Below are positions 45,831 to 54,822 of a DNA stretch of 64,000 nt, piece after piece. The notes beneath the pieces are model-generated. The model did not search any database. It was given only the letters and a program-made list of their open reading frames with translations, and had not been told where the DNA came from. Where the stretch lies: assembly GCA_050295975.1 (NCBI GenBank), contig JBNKQR010000002.1:38878-102877 (forward strand), in the 5' to 3' direction. Position numbers and translations under genes: made by a program. Numbering within the stretch: position 1 is the first letter of the stretch; every line of letters starts with the position of its first letter. Origin of the DNA: JAPHTQ01 sp050295975. GTDB taxonomy: Bacteria > Pseudomonadota > Gammaproteobacteria > Thiohalomonadales > Thiohalomonadaceae.

Positions 45831-47444
45831 TCAGGACTGATTGAAGTAGTCCTGCAGAAATTGATCGAAGTTGATCTTATCCGCCGCTTCAATCTCTTTC
45901 TGTTTCTGTATTGAGCGTGCAGCCAGTTCCACCAGAGTCTGTTCCCGCTCGAAGTCGACCGGTAGCTCGGCAAAGTACCACTGCTGCTCCAGCGATTTAC
46001 GCCGGGCGAATTCAAAGAAGCTCTCTTTGCCGTTGCGCATCTCTGCCAATACCCGTGCTGATGGAGTCAGGTCTGGATTTTCAACCAGGCGACGTTGGCG
46101 TGCCAACGCCTGCCGATAGGGGTGCTTGCTGGTATTGTGGTCGAGTAATTCAGCGACATCGATCATTGCATCGCAAATCTCCAGCGCCCATTCGTTCAGC
46201 GTAATTGCTTTGCCACAACGACTCAGTCTCAGTTCCGGTTCACGCCCCCGGTGGGCTGCGAGCATTTCGTTTTGATCGATCTCGATGCGTTCCTGCGCAC
46301 TAATCGCAGGGCTATCCTGCAACAGACAATAGAGCATCAACGTTTCAAGGAAATGAAGTTGTGCTTCACTCAGACCCATCGGCTCAAAAGGATTTACATC
46401 CAGTGAACGCAGTTCAACATAGCGTACGCCACGCTTTTGTAACGCCAGGGTTGGTTTCTCGTAGCCCTTAAGTAACTGCTTGGGGCGCACGGTACTGTAG
46501 TACTCGTTTTCGATCTGCAGAATGTTGGCATTGAGCTGGCGGTATTCACCATCAACCTTGACGCCGATTGCTTCATAGGCGGGATAGGGTTTACTAATGG
46601 CGCAAGAGAGGCTGGCGATATAACTTTCCAGATCATCATAGTTGGCCTTGATGCCGCTCTCGCTCTCTTTGTTGTTCTGGTAACCGATGTCGCCCATGCG
46701 TAGTGAGGTGGCATAGGGTTCGTAATAGGTATATTCGTCGTACGCTTCGAGGTTACTCTCTTTACCATTAAGGAAAGATTTGCATACCGCCGGTGATGCG
46801 CCAAACAGATATGGGATTAGCCAGCCGAGACGTTGCAGGTTGCGCAACAGATCGAAGTAACGATCCGATTTGTAATCCTGCAGATTGCGATCATCTCCTT
46901 CCAACTGCTGTAGCGCCTGCCAGAAGGCGTCGCTAAAGGAGTAATTAAAATGCATCCCGGCGATCACCTGCATCACTCGACCATAGCGGTGACCTAGACC
47001 AACACGGTAGATCGTCTTCATCTTGCCAGCATTAGATTCACCATAGCGGGCAACGGGAATACTCGACTCACCCGCCACCACACAGGGCATGCTGGCAGCC
47101 CAGAGGAACTCCTTGTCGAGACGGTTGAAGACAAACTGTTGCAGGTCACGCAAATAGATCAGGGCATCACTCGCCGCATGAAACGGTGGAGTGATGAACT
47201 CCAGCAATGCCTCGGAGTAATCGGTCGTAATGTAGGGATGGGTGAGTGGCGCGCCGAGGACCCCCGGGTGTGGCGTCTGGGCGATCACCCCGTCAGGGTC
47301 AACCCGCAGGCTCTCCTTTTCAAGTCCCATCATGCCGCCCTTGAGCAACGGCGCAAGATTCGCCGCCTCGATACGGGCGACCTGTTGTTTCACTGAATAG
47401 GGCAAGTTTGTTTCCGGAAGTTCTCTACAGAGGTTGGATGGCAA
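45831..47444 (-). CDS. gshA: Glutamate-cysteine ligase (gamma-glutamylcysteine synthetase)
   Basis: About 537 residues, close to the 518 of E. coli GshA. Catalyses the ATP-dependent joining of glutamate and cysteine, the first step of glutathione synthesis. Family signatures: MGLEKESLRVDPDG, the LTHPYITTDYSEALLEFITPP block, AGMHFNYSF, and the YVELRSLDVNPF segment. The marked start is a TTG; alternatives are a TTG at 47405 or a GTG at 47393, so the N-terminus is uncertain by up to 17 residues. Glutathione links to the thiol-related genes elsewhere in the window. Confidence 0.92.
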   Translation of the reverse strand: MPSNLCRELPETNLPYSVKQQVARIEAANLAPLLKGGMMGLEKESLRVDPDGVIAQTPHPGVLGAPLTHPYITTDYSEALLEFITPPFHAASDALIYLRDLQQFVFNRLDKEFLWAASMPCVVAGESSIPVARYGESNAGKMKTIYRVGLGHRYGRVMQVIAGMHFNYSFSDAFWQALQQLEGDDRNLQDYKSDRYFDLLRNLQRLGWLIPYLFGASPAVCKSFLNGKESNLEAYDEYTYYEPYATSLRMGDIGYQNNKESESGIKANYDDLESYIASLSCAISKPYPAYEAIGVKVDGEYRQLNANILQIENEYYSTVRPKQLLKGYEKPTLALQKRGVRYVELRSLDVNPFEPMGLSEAQLHFLETLMLYCLLQDSPAISAQERIEIDQNEMLAAHRGREPELRLSRCGKAITLNEWALEICDAMIDVAELLDHNTSKHPYRQALARQRRLVENPDLTPSARVLAEMRNGKESFFEFARRKSLEQQWYFAELPVDFEREQTLVELAARSIQKQKEIEAADKINFDQFLQDYFNQS

Positions 47445-47491
47445 TTATAGCTAATCGCGGCGGTCTGCCGCTATTTCAAGGCGTGTGCCTG

Positions 47492-48301
47492 TTAATCGCC
47501 CAGCTTTAAATGGCTGGTATCGATCTCAGGCTCCTCTGGCTCTTCCGGCTCCACCAGAATGGCGCCAGGTTCGTCCAGGGTCAGACCACTGAGATCCACT
47601 TCCAGCTCCGGAACGGCTTCCTCTTCACTAATGCGTGCACCCGGCTCATCGAGTTGCATGCCACTGAGGTCCAGCTCCAATGGTGGCGGCTCCTCATGCT
47701 CGACCAAGTCAGCCTCAGACTGGTCCAGACTGATTCCGCTGGTATCGATCTGGGGCGGCGGCACCTCTTCCGGTTCGACTATCCGGGTACCCGGCTCATC
47801 CAGACGGGCATTGGCCAGTTCGCCCAGATCCTTCGGTGCCTCCTTCAATACGAAACGGGTTTCGCCATCCTCACCTGCGGCGATCTCCACCGAACTCTTT
47901 TCATTGGGTGCTTTGGCTGCTGCCGGTGTGGATCCTGCGCTCGGTAAGGGTGTTGCAGCTGGTCTTGCCTGCTGCGGGGGCGATGCAGCAGCTTCAGAAG
48001 CAGGGGCTGCTGCGGGTGGGGCTGCTTTTGGCTGTGCGGCTGGTGGTGGGGCAACGGGAGCACCAGCATCACGCTCTTTTGCTTCGCAGATTGCGCCGGC
48101 CTTCTTCAGTGCCATCATGTACTTGAGTGCGGTCTCTTCGGTCACGCCCTGCTTGATCATCACCGGCATCCCGATAAAGAGACGCTCGATCTTCGCTACA
48201 TCGGTCTTGAACAACTGGGCGACGTTGGCCTTCACCTTGTCTATCGCTGCACCTTCCACCAGCTTGCCGGTGAACAGCACGTCGTACATTTTCTCACTCA
48301 T
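47492..48301 (-). CDS. Protein with acidic LDEPG repeats
   Basis: 269 residues. An N-terminal alpha/beta domain (about 5-75: YDVLFTGKLVEG, then FIGMPVMIKQGVTEETALKYMMALKKAGA) is followed by a Pro/Ala-rich linker (80-130) and a C-terminal run of about four 25-residue acidic repeats (D-SG-x-x-LDEPGARI-xEPEE...). No signal peptide. The N-domain recurs in gammaproteobacterial proteins of unknown role; the repeats look disordered and may bind partners. Lies 14 bases after the dehydrogenase gene stop. Confidence 0.75.
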   Translation of the reverse strand: MSEKMYDVLFTGKLVEGAAIDKVKANVAQLFKTDVAKIERLFIGMPVMIKQGVTEETALKYMMALKKAGAICEAKERDAGAPVAPPPAAQPKAAPPAAAPASEAAASPPQQARPAATPLPSAGSTPAAAKAPNEKSSVEIAAGEDGETRFVLKEAPKDLGELANARLDEPGTRIVEPEEVPPPQIDTSGISLDQSEADLVEHEEPPPLELDLSGMQLDEPGARISEEEAVPELEVDLSGLTLDEPGAILVEPEEPEEPEIDTSHLKLGD

Positions 48302-48314
48302 GAGTAACCTTCAT

Positions 48315-49424
48315 TTATTCGCCACTAATCTGAAAAATACGCCCCGAGCCGAAATCGAGCAAGTAGAGCTCGCCATCGCGCCCTTCGGCAAAGGAGGAGA
48401 TCTGTTTATCACTTTGCAGGATTACGCGAGGTTTGGCACGGAAATCTCCGCTCTCCAGGGCCCAGACTGTACCGCTGCAAAAGTCACCGTAGAGATAGTG
48501 ACCAAACAGTTCGGGCATCGCCTTTCCACGATAAACATAACCGCCGGTGACAGAACAGCCTTTATCGTGGCCATACTCGGTGCGCGGCATCACCACACCC
48601 TCAACCCGGCAACCCCGGCGATAACAATGCAGCCCCTCCCACTGGTTCCAGCCCAGATTATCCCCGGCACCAACCAGATCGATCTCTTCCCACTGATCCT
48701 GACCTACGTCACCGAGCCACAGCTTTCCGTTTTGTCGGTCGAAGCTCCAGCGCCAGGGATTACGCAGCCCCCATGCGTAGATCTCCCCGCGACCACCGCC
48801 TTTAGCGAAAGGATTGTCCGCAGGAGTGGCGTAGGGCCGCTTACCGTCCACATCCAGACGCAGTAGTGCCCCGAGCAGGGTTTCGGGATTCTGTCCGTTA
48901 CCCCGGGGATCACCCCCAGAGCCGCCGTCACCCAGACCGTAATAGAGATAGCCGTCCGGCCCGAAGGCGATGTGTCCACCGTTGTGATTGCGATAGGGCT
49001 GTGGCGTCTCCAACAGCACCCTTTTGCTGGCAAGCTCGATGCTCCGCCCACCATCAGGGCTGTGGTATTCGGCCAGCACCGAGGTTAACGGTGAACCATC
49101 ACGGGTATAGGAGAGAAAGAGACGTCCGTTTTCGGCAAATTTAGGATGGAAGGCCAGACCCAACAAACCCGCCTCCATCGGCCCGGAATCGACCTTGTCA
49201 CGTAGGTCAAGAAGGGTACGCCGCCCGCTGCCGTCCGCTTTCAGAACAATGATCCGGCCACCCCGTTCGACCACATACCATTCACTACCAGCCGGTCCCT
49301 GCAGCATGAACACCGGTTGCTCAAATGCAGCACCATCGAACATGGCCTGCAACCCGGTTTCTGCCATCGCGCCGACAGATAAAAGCGACAAAGCCAACAT
49401 TAGCAGGGCACGGCAGGCCGCCAT
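48315..49424 (-). CDS. Secreted PQQ-dependent sugar dehydrogenase family protein
   Basis: 369 residues with signal peptide (about 1-21, ending AMA-E). Beta-propeller of the soluble glucose/sorbosone dehydrogenase family: LLGLAFHPKFAENGRLFLSYT, NHNGGHIAFGPDGYLYYGLGDGG, WGLRNPWRWSFD and GGYVYRG. Members oxidise sugars or aldehydes with PQQ, but many have unknown substrates. Two bases after the upstream hydrolase stop, so both are probably cotranscribed. Confidence 0.9.
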   Translation of the reverse strand: MAACRALLMLALSLLSVGAMAETGLQAMFDGAAFEQPVFMLQGPAGSEWYVVERGGRIIVLKADGSGRRTLLDLRDKVDSGPMEAGLLGLAFHPKFAENGRLFLSYTRDGSPLTSVLAEYHSPDGGRSIELASKRVLLETPQPYRNHNGGHIAFGPDGYLYYGLGDGGSGGDPRGNGQNPETLLGALLRLDVDGKRPYATPADNPFAKGGGRGEIYAWGLRNPWRWSFDRQNGKLWLGDVGQDQWEEIDLVGAGDNLGWNQWEGLHCYRRGCRVEGVVMPRTEYGHDKGCSVTGGYVYRGKAMPELFGHYLYGDFCSGTVWALESGDFRAKPRVILQSDKQISSFAEGRDGELYLLDFGSGRIFQISGE

Positions 49425-49426
49425 GA

Positions 49427-50215
49427 CTATTTCCCGAAGAGCTGTTTGAGGAAGCGCCGCATCTCTGCCCAGGACGCCTTGTCCGCCTCGGCGTTATAGG
49501 CGAGTGGCAGATTAAACCGCTTGCCGTATTCATCGGCCTGGGGATTGGTAAAGGCGTGCTTTGCATCGGGATAGTCAATAAACCGGTAGTCCACTCCAGC
49601 ACCCGTCATCTCCTGTTTAAATGCCGTGATCTGTTCTGGTTTGGTGAAGGGATCGGCGGCACCGTTCAACACCAGAACCTTCGCCTTGACCCCGCCCTTC
49701 TGCGCCGGCTCGGCGGTACCCAGACTACCGTGGAAGCTGGCGACCCCAGCCAGCGGCACGCCGCGTCGCGCCATCTCCAGCACGATACCGCCGCCAAAGC
49801 AGTAACCGATGGCGGCTGTCTTCTGTTTATCCGTGGTGGGGTGTTTGTGCAGCAGCTTCATCGCCGCACGAAAGCGCGCTTCCGCCTGGGGCATATTCTT
49901 TCGCACCGCCCCGGCAAACTTCCCCGCGTCATCAGGGTGATTGGCCTGCTTACCGTCGCCGTACATGTCCACTGCCAGGGCGGTGTAGCCCAGTGCCGCC
50001 AGCATATCGGCACGGTGACGGGCGTAGGCGTTGTGACCCCACCATTCGTGCACCACCAGGATGCCGGGGCGCTTGCCTTTGATGCTGTCGTCGTAGGCGA
50101 TGTAACCCTTGAGCAGGGTATCACCAGCGTGGTAGCTGACCTCTTTGCCAACCACGGCGGCTTGCGCCGTGGTAAAGGCGAAGAGCGTCAATAGAGTCCA
50201 CAGGATATGTTTCAT
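49427..50215 (-). CDS. Secreted dienelactone hydrolase family protein
   Basis: 262 residues with signal peptide (about 1-19, ending AQA-A). Alpha/beta hydrolase with the DLH triad: Cys139 in GYCFGGG, Asp189 in NGAADPFT, His220 in DAKHAF. The family hydrolyses dienelactone or related esters; a periplasmic form like this has an unknown substrate. First of a run of three minus-strand genes ending at 47492. Confidence 0.9.
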   Translation of the reverse strand: MKHILWTLLTLFAFTTAQAAVVGKEVSYHAGDTLLKGYIAYDDSIKGKRPGILVVHEWWGHNAYARHRADMLAALGYTALAVDMYGDGKQANHPDDAGKFAGAVRKNMPQAEARFRAAMKLLHKHPTTDKQKTAAIGYCFGGGIVLEMARRGVPLAGVASFHGSLGTAEPAQKGGVKAKVLVLNGAADPFTKPEQITAFKQEMTGAGVDYRFIDYPDAKHAFTNPQADEYGKRFNLPLAYNAEADKASWAEMRRFLKQLFGK

Positions 50216-50274
50216 TTTGACCCCTCCCTGTTGTCCGGGTTTTCGCTCCCGGTTTGTTCAACAAGCTTAGTCGA

Positions 50275-50694
50275 TCAGTCGCTGGGTTTTGCCTGCCAGG
50301 TCAGTGCCGCCGTGGCAACCATCAGCAGGGCGATACCCGCCTTGTCGTGACTGAAGAGGTAGTAGGCGATACCGAGGAGTCCCGGCAGTTCCGCCAGACC
50401 AACACCCACCACCACCTGCTTAAGCTGCTCCACGGCGCGGGCGTTTGCGCTGATGGAGCCAGGGGAACGCTGCTGCTCCCGGCGTGTCAGGTTTCGCTGG
50501 TAGAGTATCGCAGGCGCCATCGCAGCTAATCCGGCGAGAAACAGCCAGACGCCCGCCTCAGGCATAAAAATCACGGGGGTCGCGTAATTGGCGACCAGGG
50601 TCAGCACCACCAGGGTGGTCAGGTTTCCGGCGACTAGTATGCGCCAGAAGAGCTGCGGTGGGAGTGCTGGACGGGGATCGTTACCCTCGCTCAT
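50275..50694 (-). CDS. Four-helix membrane protein, 139 residues
   Basis: Start at 50694 has AGGAGAAAG upstream; longer frames lack one. Four predicted helices (about 13-32, 38-58, 98-115, 118-135) with a basic cytosolic loop between the two pairs (QRNLTRREQQR). No family recognised. Ends 59 bases before the dienelactone hydrolase start. Confidence 0.7.
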   Translation of the reverse strand: MSEGNDPRPALPPQLFWRILVAGNLTTLVVLTLVANYATPVIFMPEAGVWLFLAGLAAMAPAILYQRNLTRREQQRSPGSISANARAVEQLKQVVVGVGLAELPGLLGIAYYLFSHDKAGIALLMVATAALTWQAKPSD

Positions 50695-50799
50695 GGGATC
50701 TTTCTCCTGATTGATAATTGTTAGCGAGGATACACCGGATAGGCCTCGGCACGCCAAAGAACGCACCGTGGGAAATGAGATGAGCCGCTCCCTGGGCAT

Positions 50800-50824
50800 A
50801 AAAAAAGACAGGCTTGCGCCTGTC
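50800..50824 (-). terminator. Intrinsic terminator of the 50940-50800 RNA
   Basis: On the minus strand GACAGGC-GCAA-GCCTGTC is followed by seven T. There is no gene between it and its promoter, so it ends a short noncoding transcript. Confidence 0.85.
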
Positions 50825-50940
50825 TTCGTTTGGGGTATGAAAGAATAGGCCCTCCGTGGCCCTCGACATTCCTTTGCCTAGCCCCCTAAGGGGTACTCCT
50901 TCGTGCCACTCCCTGCGGCACTGACGAAAGCATATACCCG
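50800..50940 (-). ncRNA. Candidate small RNA, Csr/Rsm-like
   Basis: Minus strand. A promoter-like pair TTTATA-N17-TGTAAT (the -10 at 50947-50952) points to a start near 50940. The RNA opens with GGGTAT, which pairs with ATACCC near its 3' end, and finishes with the terminator above. Inside are GTGCC-loop-GGCAC with AGGGA in the loop, CCCC-TTA-GGGG, and GGCC-ACGGAG-GGCC. GGA occurs in AGGGAG, AAGGAG, AAGGAA and ACGGAG contexts, as in RNAs that sequester CsrA/RsmA. No reading frame fits. About 141 nucleotides, similar to RsmY/RsmZ. Confidence 0.6.
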
Positions 50941-51138
50941 TGTTGGATTACATGATGTAGGAATAATCCTATAAAACCTGTAGTCCAGTGTGGCTTTTTA
51001 TAAGCGTCTTCACACCTACATATCGATAAAATTCCTTCATCCTTACCACGTTTTTTTATTGATTTACTTGCTTTACCCCTGATGCACACTCTTCTCGCGG
51101 CATTCGCCGTTATAACAAAAGTTCGTTCGGAGGAGTCG

Positions 51139-51393
51139 ATGAGCAAAAAAACGTGGGTTGTATTGGTCCTGCTTGGCCTTACTGCTACCACACAGGCGGC
51201 TGAGCTTCAGTGGCCGCAGGATGCAATGGATGAAACTGACCCCAGAGTCGTGGCCTTCTATAACCAACAGTGCACGCAATGGTCGGAGCAAAGCAATCTG
51301 CAGGGCGCCGAACGTGAGGCATTTCATGCCAACTGTATGGCCAGTGCTTCGCAGCTATGGCCGGTCGGCCCTGAGCCAGACGGCGATGGCTAG
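51139..51393 (+). CDS. Small secreted protein
   Basis: 84 residues from the ATG at 51139 with ribosome site GGAGGAG. Signal peptide about 1-21 (ending TQA-A). The short mature chain has two cysteines (CTQW and CMAS) that could form one disulfide, and an acidic C-terminal tail. No family recognised. Followed within 11 bases by a strong terminator. Confidence 0.75.
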   Translation: MSKKTWVVLVLLGLTATTQAAELQWPQDAMDETDPRVVAFYNQQCTQWSEQSNLQGAEREAFHANCMASASQLWPVGPEPDGDG

Positions 51394-51403
51394 GATCGCA
51401 AAC

Positions 51404-51430
51404 AAAGCCGGGATCTCCCGGCTTTTTTTC
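51404..51430 (+). terminator. Intrinsic terminator
   Basis: AAAGCCGGG-ATCT-CCCGGCTTTTTTT, perfect stem with T run, just after the small secreted protein. It may also serve the convergent gene at 51429-52394. Confidence 0.85.
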
Positions 51431-52394
51431 AGTTCGCGGTAACCTGTGCCGCCCAGAACGCGTGCTCCCGATTGAGAAACTCCTCCCAGGGAATGTAGTG
51501 GGAGCCGTCACAGGAGAAGGTGAGGCTGACCATTCCATTGAATATATTCAGCGCTCCGGCACGAAGGTAGAACATCTCGTCCATAAATCGCAGCTCGCGC
51601 AGGCCGTCGAGTACCTCACGTACCCTCTCCGGTGGGATCACCGCCCCTTCGGGCCAGGGACGACGCGGATAGGCGAGACAGATATCTGGATCGATCAGCA
51701 TGGCGATATCGAGCAAGCGATAGCGGTAGGGGTCATCGGTCAGCCAGACCGTGGCACGACTACTGGAGAAGTGCAGCTTGGCGTGGAAGATCCCGTGCTC
51801 CAGGATGAGCTCCTCTAGCAATCCCAGCACCTCATCGACATGCTGGTCCATACGGCTTTCGCTGCGGGTCTGGTGGAACACAGTCCCGCGGATCGCCGGG
51901 TCGCCCTTAATCTGCAACCAGGCGGTGGGCTCGTCGTAGAGCTCGCGGGTCAGCGGCAGGTCACGCAGATCGAAGTCAGCGCCCACATACCCCAGCAGGT
52001 TGTCATCCTCATCAAAAACGGTGGTGAGCGCGGTCAACGAAGGGCGGCGTGCGCGCAGACTGATATAGGCCTCGGAGAGCATGAAGGTGGTGCCCACCTT
52101 GACCTGCTCCATATAGGGACGATGGGATCGATCACGCCCAAAATCGCCTTCGATCAATCCCTCAGCACTGATATTGCTGCTGATCTGCACCCCGAGGGAG
52201 TCCAGCGCATAGAGGTATTTGCAGTAGGGGATGTCGCACAGTGACGCCAGCAGCAGGGCGTCCAGCCTCTCCCGCTCCTGCCAGTCAGCGACACACTTCT
52301 GTGCCAATTGCAGCAGCGGCTGCTTCATCATCGAGGTCAGCGCCTGGCGCTGCTCACTGATACTTTGGTGTAGGGGATCTTTTACAGCAGACAT
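51429..52394 (-). CDS. PDC-sensor (Cache-like) domain protein
   Basis: 321 residues from the ATG at 52394; an earlier start at 52451 is possible and neither has a clear ribosome site. Residues about 40-170 resemble a PDC/Cache sensor (PYCKYLYALDSLGVQISSN, RDRSHRPYMEQV, then GYVGADFDLRDLP), here without membrane helices or signal peptide, so it is a cytosolic or free form. The C-terminal half (about 200-320) is of unknown type. No output domain is attached, which is unusual for this sensor class. Confidence 0.75.
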   Translation of the reverse strand: MSAVKDPLHQSISEQRQALTSMMKQPLLQLAQKCVADWQERERLDALLLASLCDIPYCKYLYALDSLGVQISSNISAEGLIEGDFGRDRSHRPYMEQVKVGTTFMLSEAYISLRARRPSLTALTTVFDEDDNLLGYVGADFDLRDLPLTRELYDEPTAWLQIKGDPAIRGTVFHQTRSESRMDQHVDEVLGLLEELILEHGIFHAKLHFSSSRATVWLTDDPYRYRLLDIAMLIDPDICLAYPRRPWPEGAVIPPERVREVLDGLRELRFMDEMFYLRAGALNIFNGMVSLTFSCDGSHYIPWEEFLNREHAFWAAQVTAN

Positions 52395-52463
52395 TGGGGG
52401 AGTTCGGTTATTTCGGCAGGGGAAAAGATAGGTATTAATCATGACAATCACAAGGGCAAAGCA

Positions 52464-53216
52464 CTACTCCGCCTTCAACCGGCGCATGGCGTAATTGAGA
52501 CGACAGCTTTGTCGCGCCTGATCCAGCTCTGGCCAATGAGCCAGATTGTTACGCAATTCACTGCTCTCTGCCTCGAAACGCAGGAAGGCGCCGATGGCGT
52601 TCTCATACAGCGGTGTGGTTAGTTTGAAAGCAGTTGGGAGTTTTCCTTGCAGGGAACTATCACTAAACCAGGCCGCCCCCCTCAGCTCCTTTGCCGAACC
52701 AAAGTTGATCACCAGTGCGCCACCCGGTGTAAGGTGCTTCAGCAGGCGTCGCATCCACGGCCCGTCGGCAGCGATCACCCGCTCCGGTTCACCGTTGTTG
52801 TCGCTATAGAGGTCTTCGATGATCAGATCGAAGCGCTCGCCCCGGTACTGGCGCAGCCACCAGATCGCATCCGCCTCATGTAGTTCAACATTCTCCGCCG
52901 CCACACCGAAATGATCCCGTGCTACCTCAAGGTGTACCGGGTTGAGCTCTACCCCGACGATCAAATCGGGCGTGAGGAAGTGGTTGAGCTGGCGGATCAC
53001 CGCACCACCGCCGACCCCCATTACCAGCACCCGCCGAATCTGCTGCGGGCGAAAGAAGGCCGGCAGCATCAACAGATCCCAGACATTACCGGTGACCGGT
53101 TGCTTCGGATTGTACTGGCTATGAAAGACGCCATTCGTGTAGAGCCGCAGGCTGTTACCTGCGCGCCGCACCTCATAACGGTTTTCACCCTCGGTCTTCT
53201 GCCAGACTATCGCCAC
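52464..53216 (-). CDS. Spermidine synthase-like methyltransferase-fold protein
   Basis: 250 residues. Rossmann-fold SAM-binding signature VLVMGVGGGAVIRQL and VGVELNPVHLEVARDHF, then DAIWWLRQYRGERFDLIIEDLYSD, as in the spermidine synthase/SpeE-like family. The polyamine-site residues are not all clear, so it may be an orphan member of unknown product. It lies about 70 bases before the cache gene in the same direction. Confidence 0.8.
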   Translation of the reverse strand: MAIVWQKTEGENRYEVRRAGNSLRLYTNGVFHSQYNPKQPVTGNVWDLLMLPAFFRPQQIRRVLVMGVGGGAVIRQLNHFLTPDLIVGVELNPVHLEVARDHFGVAAENVELHEADAIWWLRQYRGERFDLIIEDLYSDNNGEPERVIAADGPWMRRLLKHLTPGGALVINFGSAKELRGAAWFSDSSLQGKLPTAFKLTTPLYENAIGAFLRFEAESSELRNNLAHWPELDQARQSCRLNYAMRRLKAE

Positions 53217-53310
53217 TACTCTGCTGCCCTGTTTTCAAAGGCCGCACCCTCGCCCGACCAGCCTATGTTGTCAAGCGCCTGCACCCCGTGATTCTGATAC
53301 GCTTGCGGTT

Positions 53311-54819
53311 ATGAGCCGCATCCTCCTTGCCACCCTTAACGCCCGCTACATCCACGCCTCGCTGGGGATGCGCTACCTGCTAGCCAATATGGGTGAACTG
53401 GAGAGTAAGACAAAACTGCTGGAATTCACCATCAAGCAGCGTCCTATTGAGGTCGCCGAACAGCTGCTGGCGGAGGAGCCTGCCATCATCGGCCTCGGTG
53501 TCTACATCTGGAACGCCAAAGAGAGCGAAGAGCTAGTGGCGATCCTCAAAGCGCTGCGCCCGGAGGTCACGATTATTCTCGGTGGCCCTGAGGTGAGTTA
53601 CGAACAGGATCAACAGCGTATCGTTGATCTGGCCGATTATGTGATCCCGGGTCAGGGGGATCTCGCTTTCGCCGATCTATGTCGGCAACTACTCAACAAA
53701 GATCGGCCAACGGAGAAGATCATCACTCCTTCTCCGTTCAAACTGGATGAGCTACAACTCCCCTATCGCTTTTTCAGCGATGAGGATCTGCAGCAGCGCA
53801 CCATCTATGTGGAGGCCTCCCGCGGTTGTCCCTTTAAGTGTGAGTTCTGCCTTTCGGCGTTGGACAAAACTGCCGTGCCCTTCGATCAGGATCGTTTTCT
53901 GGCAGAGATGGATGCGCTCTATCAACGCGGCCTGCGCCGCTTCAAATTTGTCGACCGCAGCTTTAATCTCAAGCCGGAGCAATGCAATCGTCTTCTGGAG
54001 TTTTTCCTCGAGCGGCTTGATGAAGATCTGTTTCTCCATTTTGAACTGATCCCTGATCATCTTCCCGACTCCCTCCGACAAACCATCCAGCGCTTTCCTC
54101 CTGGTAGCCTGCAATTCGAGATCGGTGTGCAGACCTTTGACCCGGAAGTGCAGAAACTGATCAGCCGCAAACAGGACACCCATAAAACCGAAACCAATTT
54201 GCGTTGGCTACACGAGGAGAGTCACGCCCACCTGCATGCGGATCTGATCATCGGTCTACCTGGTGAGGATATGGCAGGTTTCGGCCGCGGGTTTGATCGG
54301 CTGGTGGCGCTCAATCCCCATGAGATCCAGGTAGGAATTCTCAAGCGGCTACGTGGTGTACCCATCGCCCGTCACACTGAAAGCTTCGGCCTGCGCTTTC
54401 AGCCAACACCGCCCTATAACATTCTGCAAACAGATCGGATCTCCTTCACCGAGATGCAACGGCTCAATCGCTTTGCCCGTTACTGGGACCTGATCGCCAA
54501 TAACGGTCGCTTCCCCACCAGCCTGCCATTGATTCTCGGTAATACCCCTTTCTCTCGTTTCCTGCAGTTGAGTGACTGGCTCTATCAGCAGACAGGACAG
54601 ACCCATCAAATCCACCTGCCTCGACTGTTTACGCTTTTACATCAGGGAATGATTGAAACGCTGGCCATCTCGGCCTCAGATACGGCGGAATCACTGGAGA
54701 AGGATTTCACTCGAAGTGGACAGAAAGGGCTACCTAAGCTGACTCGCACTGCCGAACCCTGCAATGGCAGTCCAACGGGCAATCAACGACAACAACGCCA
54801 CAGGGAAGGCACTGACTGA
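53311..54819 (+). CDS. B12-binding-domain radical SAM protein (DUF4080 type)
   Basis: 502 residues. An N-terminal cobalamin-binding-like domain (about 1-130: LLATLNARYIHASLGMRYLL, LGGPEVSYE) precedes a radical SAM domain whose cluster cysteines are Cys173, Cys177 and Cys180 in RGCPFKCEFC. The C-terminal region (about 400-480) resembles DUF4080. No B12-binding DxHxxG motif is evident, as is common in this subgroup. Reaction unknown. Transcribed divergently from the gene at 52464-53216. Confidence 0.88.
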   Translation: MSRILLATLNARYIHASLGMRYLLANMGELESKTKLLEFTIKQRPIEVAEQLLAEEPAIIGLGVYIWNAKESEELVAILKALRPEVTIILGGPEVSYEQDQQRIVDLADYVIPGQGDLAFADLCRQLLNKDRPTEKIITPSPFKLDELQLPYRFFSDEDLQQRTIYVEASRGCPFKCEFCLSALDKTAVPFDQDRFLAEMDALYQRGLRRFKFVDRSFNLKPEQCNRLLEFFLERLDEDLFLHFELIPDHLPDSLRQTIQRFPPGSLQFEIGVQTFDPEVQKLISRKQDTHKTETNLRWLHEESHAHLHADLIIGLPGEDMAGFGRGFDRLVALNPHEIQVGILKRLRGVPIARHTESFGLRFQPTPPYNILQTDRISFTEMQRLNRFARYWDLIANNGRFPTSLPLILGNTPFSRFLQLSDWLYQQTGQTHQIHLPRLFTLLHQGMIETLAISASDTAESLEKDFTRSGQKGLPKLTRTAEPCNGSPTGNQRQQRHREGTD

Positions 54820-54822
54820 ATA

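Noticed and set aside
47559..48866. Long plus-strand open frame (435 codons) opposite the LDEPG-repeat and dehydrogenase genes
   Set aside because: It has low-complexity Ser/Gly/Ala-rich translation that mirrors the repeat gene; the minus-strand genes have signal peptide, family motifs and starts.
50886..51191. 101-codon minus-strand frame over the small RNA region
   Set aside because: It runs across the predicted promoter and hairpins and has no family pattern.
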